Below, one piece after another: positions 52,253 through 60,560 of a stretch of DNA of 64,000 bases. The notes below the pieces were generated by a model. That model worked only from the letters and a program-made list of their open reading frames with translations. It was not told where the DNA came from and did not search any database. Source of the stretch: Winogradskya consettensis (GTDB lineage Bacteria > Actinomycetota > Actinomycetes > Mycobacteriales > Micromonosporaceae); contig NZ_BOQP01000017.1 of the NCBI RefSeq assembly GCF_018332715.1, forward strand, positions 186,001-250,000, in the 5' to 3' direction. A program made the position numbers and the translations under genes. The stretch's first letter is position 1. Every line of letters begins with the position of its first letter.

Positions 52253-53923
52253 GTGTCAGCACTCAGGGAGGTCACCGGGCGGCGGTGGCCGGCCTGGCTC
52301 GGTGAGCTCGGTCTGGTCGCGGCGCTCTTCCTGGCCTACAAGGCGGGCCGCATCCTCACCGCCGGTCACGCCGACGTGGCGACGGCGAACGCGGCGAAGG
52401 TGTGGCACCTGGAACGGCTGCTGCATCTGCCGAGCGAGCTCGCGGTGCAGAACGCGCTCGTGGACTGGCACTGGTTGCTGCTCGCGGCGAACCACTACTA
52501 CGCGTACGTGCACTTCCCCGCGACCGCCGTGACGCTGATCTGGCTGTACATGCGACGGCCGGGGCTCTATCTGCGTACCCGTCGGATTCTCGCTCTTCTC
52601 ACCGCGACGGCCTTCGCCGCGCAGATGTGGTTCCCGCTCGCCCCGCCGCGGCTCACGCCGGGCACCGGCCTGCTCGACACCGGCACGCTGTACGGCCCGG
52701 CCGTCTACGGCCCGCCGGACACCGACGCGCTCAGCAACCAGTACGCCGCCATGCCCTCGCTGCACGTCGGGTGGGCGGTGGTCGTCGCCGGTGCGCTGTT
52801 CGCGGCGACCCGCAACCGGTGGCGGTGGCTCTGGTTCGCGCACCCGCTGATCACCCTGCTCGTGGTGGTGGGCACCGGCAACCACTACTGGCTGGACGCG
52901 ATCGTGGCGGTCGCCCTGCTGGCCCTGGTCGCCATCCCCGTCCTCGGCCTCGGCACCCTGCGGCAGGCGGTCGCTGCCACCCGCCCCCAGACACGCAGGT
53001 ACGCGCTGCGCGTCCTCGCCGTAGCCGTCGCCGGGGTCGCCGTGGTGGTGGCGATGCGCGGGCGCGTCCCGGATCCGGGCGACGTCATCGCCGTCCTGGC
53101 CGACGCCGATGTGCGCTGGCTGGCCGTGGCGGTGCTCGTGCAGTTCCTCTCACAGGTGGCCTTCGCGCGGCAGCAGCGCGCCCTGCTGACGGCCCTCGAC
53201 GTCGTCATCTCCCGGGGCTCCGCGCTGGCCATCACCTACACCCGCTCGGCGATCAGCATGGTGCTGCCGGCCGGGGCGGCGATGTCCGCGGCATTCGCGC
53301 TGCGGCAGTACCGGCGGCGCGGCGCGAGCGTCTCCGTGGCGGCGACCGTGATGGTGCTGTCCGGGCTCGCCTCGATCATCGGGCTGGCGGTGCTCTACGC
53401 GGGCACCGCGGGGCTGCACACGATCCTGGTGCTCGCCCTCGCGGCGGCCACCCTGACCGGGCTTTTCGTACTGTTGCGGGGGCGGTCGTTCGCGTGGCAG
53501 CCCACGTGGCGCTGGGCCGGCCGGGCACTCGACCAGCTGCGCGGCATCATCGCCGAGGCGCGGTCGGTGCGGGCCCGGCACTGGGCGGTGACGATCACCT
53601 ACGCCGTACTCAACTGGCTCGCCGATCTCTGCTGCCTGATCGCCGTCGCGCACGCCTGCGGGCTGCCGCTGAGCGCGTTCCAGCTGGCCACCGCCTATCT
53701 GGCCGTGCAGGTCGTGCGGCAGATCCCCGTGACGCCCGGTGGTATCGGGCTGATCGAGGCCAGTCTGCTCGCCGGCCTGGTGGCGGCGGGTGCGCCGTAC
53801 GCGAGCGCCACCGCCGTCGTGCTCGGTTACCGGCTCATCTCGTTCTGGCTCGTGCTGCCGGCGGGGCTGCTCGCGTACCTGCGCCTGAACCGGACGGCCG
53901 ACCCGGCGGTAGTCGCGGTGTGA
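52253..53923 (+). CDS. PAP2-type phosphatase fused to a UPF0104/LPG-synthase-like flippase domain
   Basis: About 556 residues, roughly 13-14 membrane segments. The first ~230 residues are a PAP2-like unit with NQYAAMPSLHVGWAVVVAG and GTGNHYWLDAIVAVALLAL (catalytic SLHVGW and NHYWLD). The second half matches the lysylphosphatidylglycerol synthase membrane domain (UPF0104) with VVRQIPVTPGGIGLIEASLL. It would act on a phospholipid or polyprenol phosphate and move it across the membrane. GTG 52253 is preferred; GTG 52226 is possible. TetR gene divergent, MFS gene 77 bp downstream. Confidence 0.85.
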   Translation: MSALREVTGRRWPAWLGELGLVAALFLAYKAGRILTAGHADVATANAAKVWHLERLLHLPSELAVQNALVDWHWLLLAANHYYAYVHFPATAVTLIWLYMRRPGLYLRTRRILALLTATAFAAQMWFPLAPPRLTPGTGLLDTGTLYGPAVYGPPDTDALSNQYAAMPSLHVGWAVVVAGALFAATRNRWRWLWFAHPLITLLVVVGTGNHYWLDAIVAVALLALVAIPVLGLGTLRQAVAATRPQTRRYALRVLAVAVAGVAVVVAMRGRVPDPGDVIAVLADADVRWLAVAVLVQFLSQVAFARQQRALLTALDVVISRGSALAITYTRSAISMVLPAGAAMSAAFALRQYRRRGASVSVAATVMVLSGLASIIGLAVLYAGTAGLHTILVLALAAATLTGLFVLLRGRSFAWQPTWRWAGRALDQLRGIIAEARSVRARHWAVTITYAVLNWLADLCCLIAVAHACGLPLSAFQLATAYLAVQVVRQIPVTPGGIGLIEASLLAGLVAAGAPYASATAVVLGYRLISFWLVLPAGLLAYLRLNRTADPAVVAV

Positions 53924-53924
53924 C

Positions 53925-53983
53925 GTAAACGGATGTTGACTTACGCCGCCCTGACCCGATAATAAGTAAGCACACGTTTACTT
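53925..53983. promoter_or_regulatory. Two operator-like boxes before the MFS exporter
   Basis: AAGTAAGC-ACAC-GTTTACTT lies at 53964-53983 with near-perfect dyad symmetry (AAGTAAGC against AAGTAAAC). A second, reverse-oriented copy, GTAAAC(N6)TGACTT at 53925-53942, matches the 52216 box (AAGTCA, six bases, GTTTAC) on the other strand. All three are probably sites of the TetR protein encoded at 51491-52129. Confidence 0.65.
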
Positions 53984-54000
53984 CTATCTTCGGGGACGTC

Positions 54001-55518
54001 ATGACCCAGACCATCGAGGAGCCCGGCGCTCCCGGCTCCACCGGCACCGGCACGGACGGGGGAAGCGGCTCCAGCGGCACGATGCTGGTGCTCTACCTGT
54101 CGCTCGGTGGCCTCGCGTTCGCCGTGCTCCAGTCGCTGGTCGCCCCCGCCCTGGGCACCATCGGCCGCGACCTCGGGGCGTCGACCAGCGACGCCAGCTG
54201 GGTGATCACGGCGTACCTGCTCTCCGCCTCGGTGCTCACGCCGATCCTGGGCCGCCTCGGCGACATGGCCGGCAAGCGCAAGGTCCTCATCGGGGTCCTG
54301 ATCGCGCTCGCCGCGGGCACCCTGCTCGCCGCCCTCGCCCCCAACCTCGCGGTGCTGATCGTCGCCCGCGCGCTGCAGGGCGCCGCCGGTGCCATCCTGC
54401 CGCTGTCGATCGGCATGATCCGCGACGAGCTGCCCCGCGAGAAGGTCAGCGTCACCGTCGGCCTCATCTCCGCGATCTTCGGCATCGGCGCCGGCATCGG
54501 CATCGTCGCGGCCGGCCCGATCGTCGAGCACCTCTCCTGGCACTGGCTGTTCTGGCTGCCGCTCGTCCTGGTCGTCATCGCCCTGGTGGGTGCGATCTTC
54601 GGCATGAAGGAGTCCCCGGTACGCACCCCGGGCCGCCTCGACTACCTCGGCGCGGGCATCCTGTCGGTGGCGCTGGTGACCCTGCTGCTCGCCATCAGCA
54701 AGGGCCAGTCGTGGGGCTGGGGCGACCCGAAGACCATCGGCCTGCTCGCCGTCGGCGTCATCGCGCTGGCCGTCTTCATCCCGGTCGAGTTCAAGGTCGC
54801 CGAGCCGCTCATCGACATGCACCTGATGAAGCTGCGCGGCGTGTGGGCCACCGACCTGGTCGCCCTGATCCTCGGCTTCGCGATGTTCGGCACGTTCGTC
54901 CTGGTCCCGACGCTGCTCCAGCTGCCCGCCGCGACCGGTTACGGCTTCGGCAAGTCGGTGTCGCAGGCCGGGCTGTTCCTCCTGCCGACCGTCGTCATGA
55001 TGGTCGTCTTCGGCCCGATCGCCGGCATCCTCAACCGTAAGTACGGCCCCAAGCTCCCGATGTTCCTCGGCACGGCCCTGGTCACCGCCGCGTTCATCCT
55101 GCCCGCCCTCGCCCACGGCGCGATCTGGCAGGTCCTCGCCTCGGGCGTCCTCACCGGCGCCGGCATCGGCTTCGCGTTCGCCGCCATGAGCAACGCCATC
55201 ATCGAAGCGGTCCCCGCCAGCCAGACCGGCGAGGCCACCAGCGTCAACACGATCGCCCGCACCATCGGCAGCAGCATCGGCACAGCCGTCATCGCCGCGG
55301 TCATCACCTCCCACGCCGACGCCCGCGGCCTGCCCAGCGACGACGCCTTCACCATCGGCTTCTGGGTCTGCGCCGCGGTTGCGGTCCTGGGCATCGGCGC
55401 CGCCCTCGCCCTGCCGTCCGCCCGCCGCCGCCACGAGCAGGCCGTCGCCACCGGCGTCTCGGACGTCCCGCCGGAGCCGGAGGAGCTGCACCTCCCGCAC
55501 GCCTCCCACAAGGCCTGA
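54001..55518 (+). CDS. MFS multidrug exporter, DHA2 (14-TM) family
   Basis: 505 residues. The DHA2 features are the N-terminal LVAPALGTIGRDLGASTSDA, the loop motif GRLGDMAGKRKVLIGVL, motif C GIGAGIGIVAAGPIVEHLSW and 14 hydrophobic segments. It is expected to use the proton gradient to extrude a drug or metabolite. ATG 54001 lies 17 bp after the operator-like box. Tandem repeats begin at its stop codon (HKA followed by TGA). Confidence 0.93.
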   Translation: MTQTIEEPGAPGSTGTGTDGGSGSSGTMLVLYLSLGGLAFAVLQSLVAPALGTIGRDLGASTSDASWVITAYLLSASVLTPILGRLGDMAGKRKVLIGVLIALAAGTLLAALAPNLAVLIVARALQGAAGAILPLSIGMIRDELPREKVSVTVGLISAIFGIGAGIGIVAAGPIVEHLSWHWLFWLPLVLVVIALVGAIFGMKESPVRTPGRLDYLGAGILSVALVTLLLAISKGQSWGWGDPKTIGLLAVGVIALAVFIPVEFKVAEPLIDMHLMKLRGVWATDLVALILGFAMFGTFVLVPTLLQLPAATGYGFGKSVSQAGLFLLPTVVMMVVFGPIAGILNRKYGPKLPMFLGTALVTAAFILPALAHGAIWQVLASGVLTGAGIGFAFAAMSNAIIEAVPASQTGEATSVNTIARTIGSSIGTAVIAAVITSHADARGLPSDDAFTIGFWVCAAVAVLGIGAALALPSARRRHEQAVATGVSDVPPEPEELHLPHASHKA

Positions 55519-55630
55519 CCGCCACAAGGCCTGACCGGTCGCACCGCCTGACCGGTCGCACGGCCTGACCGGTCGCACGGCCTGACCGGTCGCACCGCCT
55601 GGCTGTCGCACCGCCTGACCGCCGGACGGC
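55514..55630. repeat. Tandem array, 17-bp unit, about seven copies
   Basis: CCTGACC or close variants recur at 55514, 55530, 55547, 55564, 55581, 55598 and 55614. The central units read CCTGACCGGTCGCAC plus two bases. The first unit contains the stop codon of the MFS gene. Confidence 0.9.
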
Positions 55631-55648
55631 ACGGCTTCGCACGGCGAT

Positions 55649-55683
55649 TTAGGTTGTGCACAATTAAATTGTGCACAACCTAA
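55649..55683. promoter_or_regulatory. Palindrome with two TTGTGCACAA boxes
   Basis: A perfect 17-bp inverted repeat around a single A. TTGTGCACAA occurs at 55654 and 55669, 15 bp apart, as in the block at 39116-39157. No promoter-proximal gene reads away from it, so here it may act as a terminator hairpin, a decoy site or a transposed copy. Confidence 0.75.
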
Positions 55684-55779
55684 CGCACTAACGAGAACGG
55701 CTCCGCCACATCTCTTCGATGTGGCGGGGCCGTTCTTATGCTTGCCTACCTGCGCTTTCAGGCGCAGCGCTCGCGGGTC

Positions 55780-55950
55780 AGACCTTGCGCCCCCGCGTGA
55801 GGCCTCACGCGCGGGTCAGACCTCACGCGGGTCAGGCCTCACGCGGGTCAGGCCTCACGCGGATCAGGGCTCGCGCGCGGATCAGGGCTCGCGCGCGGAT
55901 CAGGGCTCGCGCGCGGATCAGGGCTCGCGCGCGGATCAGGGCTCGCGCGA
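55780..55950. repeat. Tandem arrays, 16- and 18-bp units
   Basis: About four copies of a 16-18-bp unit containing GGGTCAGGCCTCACGC are followed by five copies of an 18-bp unit GGATCAGGGCTCGCGCGC starting at 55861, 55879, 55897, 55915 and 55933. The unit GGGTCAGGCCT also covers the stop codon (minus strand) of the gene that ends at 55986. Confidence 0.9.
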
Positions 55951-55985
55951 GTGTGTGGGTCCGATGAAGGCCGTCCGCCCACGGG

Positions 55986-56510
55986 TCAGGCCTTGCGCCA
56001 GCGGGCGCGCTCCTCGCCGGGCTTGCGGGTGCAGATCATCGGGGTGCCCTTCCTCGTGACGCCGGTGGCGCCCTCGGGTGAGCAGAACGCGCCCGGCCTG
56101 ACCACGGCGGGGACCGCGGGAGGTGCGGTGGTGGTGGGCTTCGGGCTCGGCTTCTTCGTGGTCTTCGAGGGGGACGGCTCGGGGGCGGTCCGGGCGGGGA
56201 CCGGCTTCTTGATCGGTGGGACCTTGGTGCGGGAGGACGAGGACGAAGGGGACGGTGAGGACGGCCGGGAGCGTGACGGCGACGGGGACGACGTGGACTC
56301 CATCGGGGGCGGGGACGCGAGCGACGGCGCGATGAACTGCGGGGCGGAGGATGGGTTGCCGCCGCCGGTGAAGGCCTTGATCGCGGTGATGCCGCCGCAG
56401 CAGAGCAGCAGGAACGCCACCCCGGTGGCGAGGGCGACCTTCAGAGAGGTGGAGCGGGCGGGCTGGTTTGGCGCGGTCACGCGGGACAGCGTGCCGCTTA
56501 CATTCACCAT
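55986..56510 (-). CDS. Membrane-anchored Ser/Pro-rich protein with conserved C-terminal Cys motif
   Basis: 174 residues. A short cytoplasmic start is followed by one membrane helix (LKVALATGVAFLLLCCGGIT), a long Ser/Pro/Thr linker and a C-terminal motif GAFCSPEGATGVTRKGTPMI with CTRKPGEERARWRKA. This CxPxGxxG...GxxMxC ending is seen in many actinobacterial surface proteins of unknown function. ATG 56510 was chosen because the frame upstream comes from the 14-bp repeats. Confidence 0.75.
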   Translation of the reverse strand: MVNVSGTLSRVTAPNQPARSTSLKVALATGVAFLLLCCGGITAIKAFTGGGNPSSAPQFIAPSLASPPPMESTSSPSPSRSRPSSPSPSSSSSRTKVPPIKKPVPARTAPEPSPSKTTKKPSPKPTTTAPPAVPAVVRPGAFCSPEGATGVTRKGTPMICTRKPGEERARWRKA

Positions 56511-56557
56511 GGACGATCGGCTTTTCCGGCAGAGACCGGAAACGATCAGGTTAGCCC

Positions 56558-56650
56558 TGCCGGGTGAGCAATGCCGGGTCAGCAATGCCGGGTGAGCAAT
56601 GCCGGGTCAGCAATGCCGGGTGAGCAATGCCGGGTCAGCAATGCCGGGTG
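56558..56650. repeat. Tandem array, 14-bp unit, about seven copies
   Basis: The unit TGCCGGGTGAGCAA alternates with TGCCGGGTCAGCAA, giving a 28-bp higher-order period. It lies about 10 bp after the stop codon of the gene ending at 56661 (minus strand) and before the next minus-strand gene. Confidence 0.92.
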
Positions 56651-56660
56651 AGGGCGCCCG

Positions 56661-57221
56661 TCACTTCGGGGCGACGGTCTCCCGGCCGGTGTCGAGGACC
56701 TTGGCGGAGACGGTGAGCGACCTGGATTTCTGGGTACCGCCGCCGACGGAGTAGATGTCGTACTTGTGGGTCTCGACCGAGCCCACCTCGCCGCCGCAGG
56801 AGAAGCCGAATGATTCCGTGCCCTCGGTGCCCACCATGCGGTAGGTGCCCGGGGTGTGGGTGGGGTCGTCGACCGAGAGGGCGCCGCTGTCCGCGCCGGT
56901 GATCTTCCAGGCGATGATCAGGTCGACGGCGGGGGCGCGGAAGACGGCGGTTCCCTCGGCGCATTTCGGCTTCTGGATCACCTTGAAGGAGACGATCCGG
57001 GGACCGGACACCGTGGAGTGCGACGGGGACGGGGAGTGCGACGGCTTGTGGGACGCCTTGTGGGACGCCTTAGTCGAGTGAGTGCGCGACGGCGACGCAG
57101 AAGGAGAGGTGGACGTGTGAGCGGAGGGAGACGAGGACGAGGAGGGGGAGGCCTGCACTATGGGCGTACATGCGGAAAGGGTGAGGGTTCCCAGCAGGAG
57201 CAGCGGAATGCGTGAGGTCAT
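56661..57221 (-). CDS. Putative lipoprotein with Ser/His/Lys-rich linker
   Basis: 186 residues. The lipobox LTLSAC follows a hydrophobic start (TSRIPLLLLGTLTLSACTP), so Cys18 should be lipidated. A Ser/Thr/Lys/His-rich linker spans residues 25-70. The globular part from SGPRIVSFKVIQKPKCAEGT resembles a small Ig-like beta-sandwich with two cysteines. Function unknown. Confidence 0.8.
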   Translation of the reverse strand: MTSRIPLLLLGTLTLSACTPIVQASPSSSSSPSAHTSTSPSASPSRTHSTKASHKASHKPSHSPSPSHSTVSGPRIVSFKVIQKPKCAEGTAVFRAPAVDLIIAWKITGADSGALSVDDPTHTPGTYRMVGTEGTESFGFSCGGEVGSVETHKYDIYSVGGGTQKSRSLTVSAKVLDTGRETVAPK

Positions 57222-57254
57222 GACGGCAGCGTGAGTGCCCGGAATTAAGAAACG

Positions 57255-59918
57255 CTAAAGAAGTGAGGCGACGGCCGCGCCGAGGGTCGTCTCCGAGGCC
57301 GTGCGGTACGCCTTGCCCACCTCATCAGCCGCGAGCGACGAACGGGCGAGGGCTTCAGCGGTGTCGCGATCGGCCACCTCGTCCGGTGTGAACAGCGGCG
57401 CGCCGATGGCGGTGCGTTCCCGTTCGGCGATCACCAGCAGCGTGAGGCCGCGGGCCGGGTCGTCGCCGAGGATCGCCACCTGGGCGAGGCCCTCGATCGT
57501 GTCGAGCTGGCCCTCGGGGATCGCCAGGTCGGTGTAGATGCGCAGCGAGCGGCGCATGTGCTCGCCGGACTCCGCGAGCCGGCCCCGGCGGCGGGTCACG
57601 ATGCCGAGGTTGGTCAGGGCGGCTGCCTCGCCGCGCTGCTCCCCCGCTTCCCGGAAACCGGTCAGCGCCTGCTCGAAGAGGGGTTCGGCCTCGTCGAGGC
57701 GGTCCATGCAGCGCAGGGTGCCGGCGGTGTTGTTGAGCGCCGCCGCGATCGCCCGGGCGTTGCCCTGCTGACGGGCGAGGTCGAGGCTCTCGTAGCCGTA
57801 CGCCAGGGAGGCCTCGTAGTCCTGCTGGCCCTGAGCGGTGATCGACAGGTTGTTGAGCGAGGCGATCATCCCGGGCCGGTCGGCGAGGTCGCGGAACGTC
57901 GTCAGGGCCTGTTCCCCGAGGTCACGGGCGGCGCTCAGGTCGCCGGAGTTGCGGGCCAGGGCCGCGGCGGCGCGCAGGGCCCGGCCGCGCAGCGGGGTCG
58001 CGGTGGCCGGTGCGGCGTCGAGCGCGCGACCGAGCCAGGACAGACCCTCGGCCATCCGGCCGGTGATCCACCAGTACCACCACATCCCGGCGGCAATGTC
58101 CAGGCCGAGCCCGGGATCGCCGGTCAGGGACCAGGTCAGCGCGGCCTGGATGTTGTCGTAGTCCTGTCCCGTCACGGCCAGCCAGCGGCTGTGCTCGGGC
58201 CCGTCGGCGGGCGGGGGCTCGGCGAGCCGGTCGGCCCACAGCTGCGCGTGCCGCCGGTGCGCGGGGTCATCGGCGGGGAGGCGCTCGGCGGCGTACTCGC
58301 GGATGGTCTCGATCAGCCGGTAGCGGCCGTCGGCGTGTTCCACCATGGAGCGGGCGGCGAGCTGGGTGAGCGGGTTCAGGGCGTCGGTGCCGGCGACCGC
58401 CGAGGCCGCGGCCAGGTCGAAGCCGGTGGCGAACACGCCGAGGCGGGGCAGCAGTTCCCGCTGGGGAACGTCGAGCAGCTCGTAACCCCAGTCGATGGCC
58501 GCGCGCATGGTCTGGTGCCGGGCGACCGGGGAGGTGCCGACGAGCAGATCGAGGCGGCGGTCGAGACGGGACATGATCTCGGTCAGGGCCAGGGCGCCGA
58601 GCCGGGCGGCGGCCAGCTCCAGGGCGAGCGGGAGCCCGTCGAGCCGGCGGCACAGTTCGGCGGCGACAGGCAGTTCGTCGGCGCGCAGGGTGGTGCCGCC
58701 CCGGGCCGCGGCGACGCGGTCGGCGAGCAACCGGACGGCGTCCGAGCGGGCGGGGTCGGCGCCGGGTGCGGGGGTGGTCAGGCCGGTGAGGACAAAGACG
58801 ACTTCTCCGGGTACGCCCAGAGGTTCGCGGCTCGTGGCGACCACCCGTACGCCCGGCGCGGCACCGAGCAGGTCGTGCACGAGCTCGGCCACGTCGGCGC
58901 GCAGGTGCTCGCAGTTGTCCAGCACGAGCAGTGCCCGCCCGCCGAGGTGCCGGGCGAGGAGGTCGAGCACGGGGACGCCGGGCTCCTCGCGTACCCCGGC
59001 GGCGGCAGCGACCCGTTCGACGAGCAGCCCCGTGGTGTGCCCGGCCAGCTCGGCCACGATCACCGCGTCGTGGTCGGCGGCGACCTCGCGGGCGAGTTCC
59101 AGTGACAGCCGGGTCTTGCCGCAGCCGCCCGGCCCGGCGATGGTGAGCAGCCGGCTGCGCCCGAGCAGCCCGATCACCCTGTCGAGCTCGGCGCGCCGCC
59201 CGATGAACCGGCTGCGGCTGCCGGGCAGTCCCGCCGGGGGCCGGTCGAGAGCGGGGTCGCGGCGGCGGACGGCCTCGGCGAGTGCGGCCATCGCGGCGCG
59301 CGGCTGCGTCTCGTACTCCGCGAGCGCCATCGTCGTACGGTCGAAAAGGTCCAGGGCGTCTGCCGTTCGCCCGTCGCGGTGCAGGGCCAGCATCAGCCGT
59401 TCGACCAGGGGTTCGGTGACCGGCTCGGCGGCGACCCAGGCACTCAGCTCGGCGAGGACGGGGTGCCCGAGAGCCATCTCCCGATCCACCCAGCGCTGGC
59501 GGGCGGCGAGCAGCGACTCCTCCAGGCGGGCGGCGGCCGCAGCGACCATCGGCCCGGTGCCACCACCCTCGTACGCGGGCCCGTGCCACAACGCGAGCGC
59601 CTCGTCCCACGCCTCGGCACCCACGAGCTCGGTGAACTCGTCCGCGTCGGACGTGGCGGCGAGGACGTACCCGCCGGGCGTCGTGGACAGCGCGGCCCCC
59701 ACGATCTTGCGCAGGCCGGAGACGTGCACCTGCAGCGCCCCCGCGGCGGTGGGCGGCACGTCGGCCGGCCACAGCTCGGCGATCAGCCGTTCCGGGGAGA
59801 CGGGACGGCCACCGGCGGCGAGCAGCGCCGCGAGCAGGGCGCGCATCCGGGGTGGCAGCGGAGTGGCGGTGCCGTCGCCGGTGACCGCCCGGACCGGGCC
59901 GAGTACCTCGTACCGCAT
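57255..59918 (-). CDS. AfsR/SARP-type regulator: BTAD, NB-ARC ATPase, TPR
   Basis: 887 residues. The N-terminal OmpR-like winged helix (MRYEVLGPVRAVTGDG to ALQVHVSGLRKIVG) and BTAD helical domain are followed by an ATPase with Walker A LLTIAGPGGCGKTRLSLEL, Walker B LLVLDNCEHLRADVA and GLPLALELAAARLGAL. The C-terminal third is TPR repeats (YGYESLDLARQQGNARAIAA). ATG 59918 begins the DNA-binding domain; longer frames upstream lack coding character. It diverges from a lipoprotein gene 85 bp away, a likely target. Confidence 0.9.
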   Translation of the reverse strand: MRYEVLGPVRAVTGDGTATPLPPRMRALLAALLAAGGRPVSPERLIAELWPADVPPTAAGALQVHVSGLRKIVGAALSTTPGGYVLAATSDADEFTELVGAEAWDEALALWHGPAYEGGGTGPMVAAAAARLEESLLAARQRWVDREMALGHPVLAELSAWVAAEPVTEPLVERLMLALHRDGRTADALDLFDRTTMALAEYETQPRAAMAALAEAVRRRDPALDRPPAGLPGSRSRFIGRRAELDRVIGLLGRSRLLTIAGPGGCGKTRLSLELAREVAADHDAVIVAELAGHTTGLLVERVAAAAGVREEPGVPVLDLLARHLGGRALLVLDNCEHLRADVAELVHDLLGAAPGVRVVATSREPLGVPGEVVFVLTGLTTPAPGADPARSDAVRLLADRVAAARGGTTLRADELPVAAELCRRLDGLPLALELAAARLGALALTEIMSRLDRRLDLLVGTSPVARHQTMRAAIDWGYELLDVPQRELLPRLGVFATGFDLAAASAVAGTDALNPLTQLAARSMVEHADGRYRLIETIREYAAERLPADDPAHRRHAQLWADRLAEPPPADGPEHSRWLAVTGQDYDNIQAALTWSLTGDPGLGLDIAAGMWWYWWITGRMAEGLSWLGRALDAAPATATPLRGRALRAAAALARNSGDLSAARDLGEQALTTFRDLADRPGMIASLNNLSITAQGQQDYEASLAYGYESLDLARQQGNARAIAAALNNTAGTLRCMDRLDEAEPLFEQALTGFREAGEQRGEAAALTNLGIVTRRRGRLAESGEHMRRSLRIYTDLAIPEGQLDTIEGLAQVAILGDDPARGLTLLVIAERERTAIGAPLFTPDEVADRDTAEALARSSLAADEVGKAYRTASETTLGAAVASLL

Positions 59919-60003
59919 AGATGTCTTAACCGTTTCTTCAGCGCGTCCTTCCACGCTAACGGCGCGATGCATCATTCTCTGCGGGCGAAGGGGCGGCAAA
60001 AGC

Positions 60004-60558
60004 ATGGTCACTCGGGGGGTTGCGGCACTGCTCGCGGGCGGTTTGCTGGCATTGACGACGGGTTGCGGAGGTGCCACCGCGGGCACTTCTTCCACGGGAG
60101 ACGTGCACACCGAGGTCACCGTGGACATCACCGGGGACGTCACGGTGAAGGGCAGCAGTAACGCGCCGATGCCGACGAACAACGGCGTCGACTACAGGTC
60201 CTGTGATCAGTACGGCGGCGGTGAGCAGGACGACAAGGGCCACACGTGGTTCCTCGTGCCGCAGATGCCCGTCGACCCGATCGAGGGCAAAACCGTCTAC
60301 ATCGGCGCGATGGTGAAGGACTACCACGGGGCGGGAACGTACGAGAAGAAGACCTTGACCGATACCGGCAGCCCGCCCGGGGTGAGCTTCGGCGGGGACC
60401 TCTACTACACGCAGGAGGGCTCCGCCAGCACGGTGACCACCGACGGCAAGGGCGGTGGGTCGTGGGTCTTCACCGGTCTGTCGGTAAAGAACCCCGACGG
60501 CACCGAGGGCGGCGGCCCCGAGGTCTCCGGCAGCGTCACCTGGACCTGCGCGGACTGA
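60004..60558 (+). CDS. Putative secreted lipoprotein
   Basis: 184 residues. The signal sequence VTRGVAALLAGGLLALTTGC ends in a lipobox-like LTTGC. The mature protein is Gly/Thr/Asp-rich, with cysteines in YRSCDQYGG and VTWTCAD that may form one disulfide, suggesting a small beta-sandwich. It is divergent from the AfsR-type regulator and converges on the ABC exporter genes. Function unknown. Confidence 0.78.
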   Translation: MVTRGVAALLAGGLLALTTGCGGATAGTSSTGDVHTEVTVDITGDVTVKGSSNAPMPTNNGVDYRSCDQYGGGEQDDKGHTWFLVPQMPVDPIEGKTVYIGAMVKDYHGAGTYEKKTLTDTGSPPGVSFGGDLYYTQEGSASTVTTDGKGGGSWVFTGLSVKNPDGTEGGGPEVSGSVTWTCAD

Positions 60559-60560
60559 CC

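Larger units (their letters stand above)
55519..55985. other. Repeat-dominated intergenic region between converging genes
   Basis: No gene is supported in these 467 bp. It consists of the 17-bp array, the TTGTGCACAA palindrome, a 50-bp stretch with a CATCTCTTCGATGTGG-type small hairpin near 55707-55725, and the 16-18-bp arrays. The open frame here with repeated Arg-Ala-Arg-Ile is a by-product of the repeats. Confidence 0.75.

Noticed and set aside
53941..55632. A 563-codon open frame on the minus strand opposite the MFS exporter
   Set aside because: Its translation is Arg/Gly/Asp/Gln-rich with no domain, typical of antisense reading of high-GC coding DNA, and the plus-strand MFS protein is unmistakable.
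55719..55967. Small Arg-Ala-Arg-Ile repeat protein
   Set aside because: It is just the 18-bp tandem array translated in one frame; it has no ribosome site and no homologue I recognise.
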